Positions 1-5,543 of a DNA stretch of 10,971 nucleotides are shown here, piece by piece. The notes under the pieces are model-generated. The model was given only the letters and a program-made list of their open reading frames with translations, had not been told where the DNA came from and made no database searches. The first letter of the stretch is position 1, and the number at the start of each line of letters is the position of its first letter. The stretch is taken from positions 1-10,971 of the forward strand of contig CALDGT010000564.1 of assembly GCA_937942935.1 (NCBI GenBank), read 5' to 3'. The position numbers and the translations under genes are program-made. This stretch comes from an uncultured Chloroflexota bacterium. Its GTDB lineage: Bacteria; Chloroflexota; Anaerolineae; Aggregatilineales; Phototrophicaceae.

Positions 1-1
1 C

Positions 2-271
2 TCGCATATCCTCCGCAAACGTCGTAACAAAGATTTTATTCAACTGAGCGAAATCAATTTTCACTTGGGCGAAAAACAATTTGACCGCTTGCTCGAAGAA
101 ACACCCAAACAAAATCAGGAATATCTTTCAGATGAAAAGTTAAAAGAGGGTGTTTATCCGTTAGCACCTGCGGGTGAAGATACCCCTGTGAGCGCAATGC
201 AAGGTGTTGCATTGAATATTGCGCGGGTGTTGGGCAATTTGCCAGTGATGTATGACCAACGGATACGCTAA
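2..271 (+). CDS. 3' end of an unrecognised gene (partial)
   Basis: The reading frame is open from the left edge and ends with TAA at 269-271, giving the last 89 residues of a longer protein. No credible start is needed inside the window: a TTG at 65 is possible, but the frame is equally protein-like before it. The visible part is hydrophilic and charged, with a basic start (LRKRRNKDF), an acidic/Gln-rich middle and a more hydrophobic end containing VALNIARVLGNLPVMYD. There is no signal peptide, membrane segment or motif that I can assign to a family. It lies 99 bp upstream of surE on the same strand, so co-transcription is possible but not shown. I do not recognise the protein. That it is a real gene end is likely from its composition and uninterrupted frame. 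Confidence 0.6.
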   Translation, partial: SHILRKRRNKDFIQLSEINFHLGEKQFDRLLEETPKQNQEYLSDEKLKEGVYPLAPAGEDTPVSAMQGVALNIARVLGNLPVMYDQRIR

Positions 272-321
272 ACTGTAACCAACTTTTAACTTCACCATAA
301 CGCAAATACAGCAAACTGTTG

Positions 322-327
322 CATAAT
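322..327 (+). promoter_or_regulatory. possible -10 box upstream of surE
   Basis: The 99-bp gap before surE is AT-rich and holds CATAAT, a five-of-six match to the sigma70 -10 consensus, 43 bp before the start codon. No good -35 hexamer sits 16-18 bp upstream and there is no TG extension, so this is weak. No terminator hairpin for the preceding gene is visible in the gap. Confidence 0.22.
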
Positions 328-370
328 AGTATGTTACATTTTTATTTTCATACTTAAAGGATGTAACAGC

Positions 371-1201
371 ATGTCAAATGAACGCCCAATTATCCTTTTT
401 ACCAATGATGACGGCATCAAATCTCCCGGTTTATGGGCGGCTGTTCGCGCCTTTCAGGGGTTGGGCGATTTATTAGTCGTTGCGCCACGTTTGCAACAAT
501 CGGGCATGGGGCGCAGTTTGCCCAATACCAGCGAAGGACGTATCCTCGTCTATGAGACCGATGAACCCAATGTCACGGCTTATTCTGTAGATGGCACACC
601 CGCCCAATCTGTCCAACATGGCATATTAGAAATCGCACCACGACTTCCCTCTCTGGTGGTATCGGGTATTAACTATGGCGATAATTTGGGGAATGGTGTC
701 ACCATTTCTGGGACAGTTGGCGCGGCAATTGAGGCGGCAAGTTTTGGGATTCGCGCTTTAGCTCTCTCGCAACAAACCCCTCACGATTTGCATCTCTCCT
801 ATTCCAATGATGTGGATTTTAGCATCCCTGCTCATTTTGCGCGGATGTTTGGCAAGTGGCTACTCGAAAACGAAGCCATCCCCGATGATATTGATATGCT
901 CAAAATTGATGTGCCGATGGGTGCAACCCTCGAAACTGCTTGGAAAGTGACTCGCCTCAGTCGTCGGCGTGTCTATTGGCCCACCCGTCCAGAACGCGCT
1001 AGTATTAAAGATATTGGGCGCATGGGGTATAAATATGATACCGACGCATCGCAAGCCGAACCCGATTCGGATGTATATGTGATGTTGCATGAAAAATTAG
1101 TCTCGGTCACGCCGATGAGTTTGGATATGACCTCGCGCACCGACCCCTTTCGGCTTCACCAATTTTTGACAGGGAAGAAAAAGTACGGCAAGCGCGGTTA
1201 A
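371..1201 (+). CDS. surE: 5'/3'-nucleotidase SurE
   Basis: SurE is a cytoplasmic, metal-dependent phosphatase that removes the phosphate from nucleoside 5'- or 3'-monophosphates (known for the family, which also includes enzymes active on polyphosphate). The N-terminal signature TNDDG is at residues 11-15, with the metal-binding pair D13/D14. The APRLQQSG stretch follows, with ligand S44, then DGTPAQSV at 74-81 and SGIN at 98-101 with ligand N101. SGTVGAAIEA at 113-122 matches the conserved helix after the active site. All expected metal ligands are therefore present. Length is 276 residues, slightly above the usual ~250. The ATG start is supported by AAAGGA at 356-361, nine bases upstream. 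The gene converges on a membrane-protein gene with only 3 bp between stop codons. AQS replaces the common ADC in the DGTP motif, which is a mild variation. Confidence 0.95.
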   Translation: MSNERPIILFTNDDGIKSPGLWAAVRAFQGLGDLLVVAPRLQQSGMGRSLPNTSEGRILVYETDEPNVTAYSVDGTPAQSVQHGILEIAPRLPSLVVSGINYGDNLGNGVTISGTVGAAIEAASFGIRALALSQQTPHDLHLSYSNDVDFSIPAHFARMFGKWLLENEAIPDDIDMLKIDVPMGATLETAWKVTRLSRRRVYWPTRPERASIKDIGRMGYKYDTDASQAEPDSDVYVMLHEKLVSVTPMSLDMTSRTDPFRLHQFLTGKKKYGKRG

Positions 1202-1204
1202 TCC

Positions 1205-3907
1205 TTACCACCCGCGATATTTAAATAACACGGTATGCACTCCCGCGCTCACATAAACAGCGCGAAACATGACATCGGCACGGTAAATCGGCACATCTGC
1301 CCCATTTACTTGTGCCGACCAACCCGCGTAATACGCATCGGTTAGCATCACATATCCCGCCGTATCCGTTTCGATAGTCATCTCAATTTGCGTATCGGTA
1401 TAACGGGTGATGGTCACACGCCCCGTCCCTCCCCCATCTAACTGAGGCAATGCACCGTCATGATTGAGTGTGATGGTCGTGCGCGGGTCAAAATTTTCAT
1501 CACGCATGGCAGAGAGGGCTTGTTCTGTGCCATCCCATGTATCGGGGAAGGCTAAAACATCATAGACCATAAAGGCGCGGGGCATCACATCTATATTTTC
1601 ATAAATTTTGATGTCTGCCGAATAAACTCGTGTCCAGCCTTGCGGGTGAATTTGCAAAAAGTCACCTGTGCGCGTATCTACCAATGTCACCGCGCTAATG
1701 ATGATATTATCGCCCTGTGGGGTGATGGATGAAACATTGGCGAAATCTGCTAATGAATACAATGCCAACTCATATAGGCTCGTTTGGTCTGGGGTGATAA
1801 TTTGCGTGGGCAAAATAGTATTTGTTGACTCATTCACAGCTAATTCAAGTGGCTCGCATAATCCGCCACACTGAAATAATATCTGCACCGCATCAGCAGA
1901 AAATTCATACGGCGCGTTCCAGACAATTCCTGTTGGGCGCTTGAATTGTGTATCAAAAAATATCCCCTCATGCACCACATCATACACCTTATCGGTGAGT
2001 AAATATCGTGTGTTGGTCAAATCGAGCCAACGGTCAGGGGGGATACACGCCCCGCCACACTGTGGAAGTGCCAAATTTTCGCGCAAGCGCCCATCTACCG
2101 TCCGCAATGCGCCTTCTGGCAATAATAAGGATGTGAACGCCGTATAATTGGCTGTCGGCAACACCCCGCCATCAAATCCGTCTATGGTGGGGATGCCCCA
2201 TATTAACGGTAAATTTGACCCAACCACCTCTTTCAATTTGGTGGCAGTAAAGGCATAAGTTTGCGCTTGGTCAGATAACCCCATATTCCCCCAACGTGCT
2301 TGGAGTGAGGCTTTATCACCGGGGTCAAAATAAACCGCGCTGATAGATAAAAAGCGGTCTGCTGGTGTGCTGGTCTGATATGCCCGCAATTGGTTGATGG
2401 CGAATCGGGTTTCATGATACGCATTCGGGTCAGTCAGGTCTTGATGGGGCAAGTGCAATCCCGCAAAAAAGAGTTCAAGGATGAGGGAAATAGCAAGCAA
2501 CCTCACTCCTAAATCCCCTCTCCATACTAGAGAGAGGGCTTTAGAATTACGATTCTCCCCCTTCTCCATTGTAGAGAAGGGGGTCGGGGGGATGAGGTTC
2601 GTCATTATCCCTATCACAACCGCCACACCCCACCCGACCCATGTAATGCTGGTGGGCAAAGCAGACCCAACCACAGGTTCACTGGCGCGGTCTGCAAATT
2701 GTGACCCAATCATCAACCCCCCACACAGGATGATAAATATCCCAAGCGCCAAAATCCGCCTGCGCCCCGCGAGAGGATTCGTCATAACGGTTTGAACACC
2801 CAATCCGATGAGCATTGCACCTGCCAATGCAAATAAAGCCAACCATCTGGCAGGCACACGAAATAAATTAAATCCGGGGAGTTCTGCCAACACCGAATAA
2901 TAGAGGGGGTTAAATCTGCCGAGTGCCAGTAAAAATCCGATTAATCCCAAGCCTAACCAAACCCATTTGCGCCTATCTGATGCGAAACCGCCCATGATAC
3001 CAAATGCCAAGCCGATAACACCGACATAAGCGACATATTCCCCAAACGGTTGACCATCATAACTCGGTAATAATCCACGCCCAATCATAAATGGGTCAAG
3101 TGAAAATGCGGTGGCTTGTTGCGGATTCAATCCCCCACCCCGATTTGATTGCGAAATGAGTGCTTGTGTGGGGATGAGTTGGGGTAATGAAAAGGTGATA
3201 GCGATGAGGACGGCAGTGATTAAACCAGCTATTAAGCCAAATTTCTGCTTGATAATCGCCCCTATTCCCCGTGTTTTAGCCCTCTCTCCACCCTGTGGGG
3301 ATGGGGTAAAAAGCACCATTATCCCCAATCCGACACCTGTGATGAATACCGTTTGAGTGTGTCCAGATAAGAGTTGTAACGCCCAACCTATCCCCAACAA
3401 TACCCAATAACGGCGCTTGTGCATCGCCAAATGGGTGAATAAAAATAACCACGGCATCCATGATAATCCCTGTAGCTGGTTAATCTGCTCCACATGCGAG
3501 CCAATATATCCGCCCAAACCAAAGACAGCCCCCGCTATCAATGCAGGCAATGCCGATAATTCCATTGTTTGACGCGCCAAAATCATCGCACCGATTACCG
3601 CCCAAAAGACATGTATTAAAATCGAAATGCGAATGGCATCTGGCGGGGATTGATAAATGGTGAGCCAATTGGGAGGGTAAAATGTCCCTAATTGTGAATT
3701 AGCGAGGAGCGGTGCGCCCATGAATATATCGGATGTCCATAGGGGTAATTCACCCGTCTGTAAATGAGCATCGCGCACCGCCCAATACGGATAAAAATAT
3801 GCGTAGGTATCCCCTCTAGCGAGGATGTGGTCAGTGAATGCCAACCGAGAGAAAAAAAGCAAGACCAATAACCCCGCTAAGGGGATGACCATCCGCAACT
3901 GTTTCAA
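1205..3907 (-). CDS. YfhO-like polytopic membrane protein (putative GT-C glycosyltransferase)
   Basis: This 900-residue integral membrane protein has an N-terminal helix (about 9-25), then a loop with GDTYAYFYPYW and LPLWTSDIFMGAP, the pattern I associate with YfhO-family GT-C-like proteins. About ten more hydrophobic segments run to residue 485. A large, probably extracellular domain (about 486-900) ends with the family-typical DAYYAGW and HTVLFKYRG. Known relatives in Firmicutes (YfhO, GtlB) transfer sugars from a lipid carrier to cell-surface polymers; the substrate here is unknown. The start is TTG at 3907, supported by GAGG six bases upstream; ATG at codon 6 is the alternative. The gene follows fbp by 8 bp, and its ribosome-binding site abuts the fbp stop codon, so it is probably co-transcribed. 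Oddities: two repeat-derived in-frame inserts (about 201-216 and 437-470), paired QCGGxC motifs (C617/C621 and C680/C684), and no final membrane helix, because the protein stops at YRGW. Confidence 0.85.
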   Translation of the reverse strand: MKQLRMVIPLAGLLVLLFFSRLAFTDHILARGDTYAYFYPYWAVRDAHLQTGELPLWTSDIFMGAPLLANSQLGTFYPPNWLTIYQSPPDAIRISILIHVFWAVIGAMILARQTMELSALPALIAGAVFGLGGYIGSHVEQINQLQGLSWMPWLFLFTHLAMHKRRYWVLLGIGWALQLLSGHTQTVFITGVGLGIMVLFTPSPQGGERAKTRGIGAIIKQKFGLIAGLITAVLIAITFSLPQLIPTQALISQSNRGGGLNPQQATAFSLDPFMIGRGLLPSYDGQPFGEYVAYVGVIGLAFGIMGGFASDRRKWVWLGLGLIGFLLALGRFNPLYYSVLAELPGFNLFRVPARWLALFALAGAMLIGLGVQTVMTNPLAGRRRILALGIFIILCGGLMIGSQFADRASEPVVGSALPTSITWVGWGVAVVIGIMTNLIPPTPFSTMEKGENRNSKALSLVWRGDLGVRLLAISLILELFFAGLHLPHQDLTDPNAYHETRFAINQLRAYQTSTPADRFLSISAVYFDPGDKASLQARWGNMGLSDQAQTYAFTATKLKEVVGSNLPLIWGIPTIDGFDGGVLPTANYTAFTSLLLPEGALRTVDGRLRENLALPQCGGACIPPDRWLDLTNTRYLLTDKVYDVVHEGIFFDTQFKRPTGIVWNAPYEFSADAVQILFQCGGLCEPLELAVNESTNTILPTQIITPDQTSLYELALYSLADFANVSSITPQGDNIIISAVTLVDTRTGDFLQIHPQGWTRVYSADIKIYENIDVMPRAFMVYDVLAFPDTWDGTEQALSAMRDENFDPRTTITLNHDGALPQLDGGGTGRVTITRYTDTQIEMTIETDTAGYVMLTDAYYAGWSAQVNGADVPIYRADVMFRAVYVSAGVHTVLFKYRGW
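2499..2599. repeat. double-hairpin palindromic element inside the YfhO-like gene
   Basis: The 101-bp segment is bounded by inverted ends AACCTCA (2499-2505) and TGAGGTT (2593-2599). Inside are two perfect hairpins: CCCTCTC/GAGAGGG (2516-2522 with 2532-2538) and CCCCCTTCTC/GAGAAGGGGG (2557-2566 with 2574-2583), with 9- and 7-base loops. It is read through on the minus strand as residues 437-470, a polar, Pro/Lys/Arg-rich peptide (starting NLIPPTPFSTMEKGE) set between two hydrophobic segments where a short loop would be expected. The structure resembles REP/MITE-type interspersed repeats. Similar in-frame peptides are, to my memory, common in Chloroflexota and cyanobacterial genomes. Copies elsewhere in this genome cannot be seen here. 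Confidence 0.8.
3259..3307. repeat. degraded, related palindromic element inside the same gene
   Basis: On the minus strand this stretch forms an imperfect 12-bp hairpin (9 of 12 pairs, 3-base loop) followed by GAGAGAGGGCT. The same 11 bases occur on the plus strand at 2530-2540 in the larger element, so the two are related and lie in opposite orientation. It encodes TPSPQGGERAKTRGIG at about residues 201-216, a polar insert directly after a hydrophobic segment. It looks like a partial or decayed copy. Confidence 0.6.
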
Positions 3908-3915
3908 ATGTCACC

Positions 3916-4986
3916 TCATGTTAAAATCAATTCGCGTTCCCGATAGGGACGATATAATTCTACCCATTCTTGGTCATCATGGGCGATAAATTCTTCTGCT
4001 TTTTGCACTAAATCTTTATTCCCAATAAATAGTGGCGCACGTTGATGTAAATTGTGTGGTTGAATATCGGCTATCCGCCCAATACCATCGGATGCCGCCC
4101 CGCCTGCTTGTTCGGCGATGAATGCGAGGGCTTGCAATTCGACCATCAAGCGCAATTTTCCGTATGGGGTGGTTTTTTCGCGGGTATCGGGTGGATACAC
4201 ATACACCCCACCTCGCAATAAATTGCGATGAAAATCGGAGACCAGCGAACCGATATACCGATGTTGCAATGGTTTGCGCCCTTCGCCATAAATCCCTTGT
4301 AACCATTTCACATAACGGCGCACACCCGGATACCAATATTTTTCGTTGCCATGATTCACACTGTAATAGGTGGCTTGCTCTGGGATGCGAATATCGGGAT
4401 GACTGAGGAAAAATTCCCCTACGCCATTTTCGAGTGTGAAACCATGCACACCCTGCCCTGTGGTATAGACCATCATCGTGCTAGACCCATACACAATATA
4501 TCCTGCCGCCGCCAATTCTGCACCTTTTTGCAAAAAATCTTCCATCGTGCCATGTGTACCAGATGACACTTTACGGAATATCGAAAAAATTGTGCCAATC
4601 GAGACATTCACATCAATATTCGATGAACCATCAAGTGGGTCATATAACAAGACATATTTGCCTGTGTCATAGGTGGGCGGGATGGTGAGGATGTCATCAT
4701 GTTCTTCAGATGCCATCGCGCATAAACGCCCTGTGTGGTCATTGATTTTATAGATGATGTCATCGGCGAACAAATCGAGTTTTTGTTGGCGTTCCCCATA
4801 GCTATTGGTTGTTGTGCTTGCGCCCAAAATATCGGTCAAACCTGCCCTGTTTGTCTCACGGGAGATGATTTTTGCGGCAAGTGCGAGGTCATACAACAAA
4901 CTGGTGAATGTACCTGTGGCATCGGGGTGATACTTTTGTTGGTCAAGTAAATGCCGTTCAATGGTGACAATTTTGCTTTTGCCCAT
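3916..4986 (-). CDS. fbp: fructose-1,6-bisphosphatase, class I
   Basis: The enzyme hydrolyses fructose 1,6-bisphosphate to fructose 6-phosphate and phosphate in the cytoplasm, the committed step of gluconeogenesis and a step of the Calvin cycle. Its 356 residues are close to the usual 330-350. Visible motifs are SEEHDD at 93-98 and DPLDGSSNID at 116-125 (metal-binding acids D116, D119 and neighbours), SVNHGNE at 209-215, RYIGSLVSDFHRNLL at 243-257, and GKLRL at 276-280 followed by E283. N211, R243, Y244, Y264 and K277 fit the substrate-binding residues known from animal FBPase. The family's usual YE(C/A)NP is VELQAL here; the metal-binding Glu is kept. No redox-regulation loop like that of the chloroplast enzyme is seen. 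The ATG at 4986 fits the usual N-terminus (ERHLLDQQ); its AAGGA lies about 12 bases upstream, somewhat far. The stop codon abuts the ribosome-binding site of the following YfhO-like gene. Confidence 0.96.
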   Translation of the reverse strand: MGKSKIVTIERHLLDQQKYHPDATGTFTSLLYDLALAAKIISRETNRAGLTDILGASTTTNSYGERQQKLDLFADDIIYKINDHTGRLCAMASEEHDDILTIPPTYDTGKYVLLYDPLDGSSNIDVNVSIGTIFSIFRKVSSGTHGTMEDFLQKGAELAAAGYIVYGSSTMMVYTTGQGVHGFTLENGVGEFFLSHPDIRIPEQATYYSVNHGNEKYWYPGVRRYVKWLQGIYGEGRKPLQHRYIGSLVSDFHRNLLRGGVYVYPPDTREKTTPYGKLRLMVELQALAFIAEQAGGAASDGIGRIADIQPHNLHQRAPLFIGNKDLVQKAEEFIAHDDQEWVELYRPYRERELILT

Positions 4987-5011
4987 GTGTCTAAATAATC
5001 CTTTCTAACAA

Positions 5012-5042
5012 ATTTAATTTTAGTGTGTGAAAAATAGTGCAA
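5012..5042 (-). promoter_or_regulatory. possible fbp promoter
   Basis: On the minus strand, TTGCAC (5042-5037) is followed after 19 bases by TTAAAT (5017-5012), 26 bases before the fbp start codon. The spacing is longer than ideal and the -10 match is modest. The 122-bp gap from DUF4258 to fbp is AT-rich and otherwise holds only the weak terminator listed separately. Confidence 0.25.
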
Positions 5043-5082
5043 TTTCTATTGGGGATGATTGTATCGCTAACGAGAGGTTACG

Positions 5083-5103
5083 AAAAGGGGATATACCCCT
5101 CTC
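5083..5103 (-). terminator. weak intrinsic terminator after the DUF4258 gene
   Basis: Six bases after the stop codon of the small leftward gene, the minus strand reads AGGGG-TATAT-CCCCT followed by TTT. The stem is only five pairs and the T-run is short, so leaky termination into fbp is plausible. An alternative outer pairing of GAGAGG (5072-5077) with CCTCTC (5098-5103) also exists. Confidence 0.35.
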
Positions 5104-5108
5104 ATAAA

Positions 5109-5432
5109 TTATCTATTGGTAGGTTTTCTGACAAATATTCGCATTATCATCATACGGAATGATTTGATGATGAAATTCGGGTCATCTTCGCCACGTATCC
5201 AAACGGTTTTGACCAGCCACGCATCTTTGCCTTCTTCTGGCACAGGTTTGGCAATGACATGCAATTTGCGCTTTTCACCTTTGCGGTCTACTTGTTTGAT
5301 AAATTCTGTATCGCCATCTTCTTCTATTTGGCGGTCATCGGGTTTGCTGAGTGCGGTTTGTACCAACGATTGCGATATTTTCCGCAAAAACATGCGCTCA
5401 CGGGCATGGTCAGTCAGGATTATTTTTTTCAT
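5109..5432 (-). CDS. small DUF4258-like protein
   Basis: This is a 107-residue basic soluble protein. The start, with TDHARERMFLRKIS followed by a helix and a KPDD turn, matches the pattern of DUF4258 domains: H9, E12, R13 and M14, then a beta-rich part with HVIAKPVPEEG and LVKTVWIRG. The molecular role of DUF4258 proteins is not established. Some sit in toxin-antitoxin-like or mobile contexts, and no partner antitoxin gene is visible here. The ATG at 5432 is well supported by AAGGA six bases upstream. The gene is divergent from the giant YfhO-flippase gene and shares its promoter region. It lies upstream of fbp on the same strand, with a weak terminator between. The C-terminus (RMMIMRIFVRKPTNR) is strongly basic, compatible with binding nucleic acid, but this is only suggestive. 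Confidence 0.75.
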   Translation of the reverse strand: MKKIILTDHARERMFLRKISQSLVQTALSKPDDRQIEEDGDTEFIKQVDRKGEKRKLHVIAKPVPEEGKDAWLVKTVWIRGEDDPNFIIKSFRMMIMRIFVRKPTNR

Positions 5433-5466
5433 GTATTGTCCTTACAAAGTCAGAAAATTTTTTGTG

Positions 5467-5475
5467 ATTGTATCA
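5467..5475 (-). promoter_or_regulatory. extended -10 promoter for the DUF4258 gene
   Basis: The minus strand reads TGATACAAT (5475-5467), an extended -10 element with a five-of-six hexamer, 34 bases before the start codon. No clear -35 box is present, as is typical of extended -10 promoters. Confidence 0.45.
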
Positions 5476-5498
5476 TGAAAATCGCTCCCCTGTGTGTA

Positions 5499-5507
5499 TG
5501 ATATAAT
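5499..5507 (+). promoter_or_regulatory. extended -10 promoter for the YfhO-flippase gene
   Basis: TGATATAAT combines the TGn extension with a perfect TATAAT (5502-5507), 36 bases before the ATG at 5544. The expected transcript start is about 5513-5515. AAGGA at 5532-5536, seven bases before the ATG, is the ribosome-binding site. There is no recognisable -35 box at the normal distance. Confidence 0.6.
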
Positions 5508-5543
5508 AACCGCGTTTTTGATTGCTATGCTAAGGATTCATCC

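Noticed and set aside
1420..1445. G-rich run on the minus strand as a possible G-quadruplex
   Set aside because: Only three G-runs of three or more occur close together, and they encode a plausible Gly-rich turn in the YfhO-like protein.
5109..5432. DUF4258 protein as the toxin of a toxin-antitoxin pair
   Set aside because: No small partner gene overlaps or adjoins it; its neighbours are fbp and the divergent giant gene, so there is no positive evidence.
5116..5478. 120-codon plus-strand frame opposite the DUF4258 gene
   Set aside because: It has no ribosome-binding site and a Ser/Cys-rich composition, while the opposite strand has a recognisable domain and a good start.
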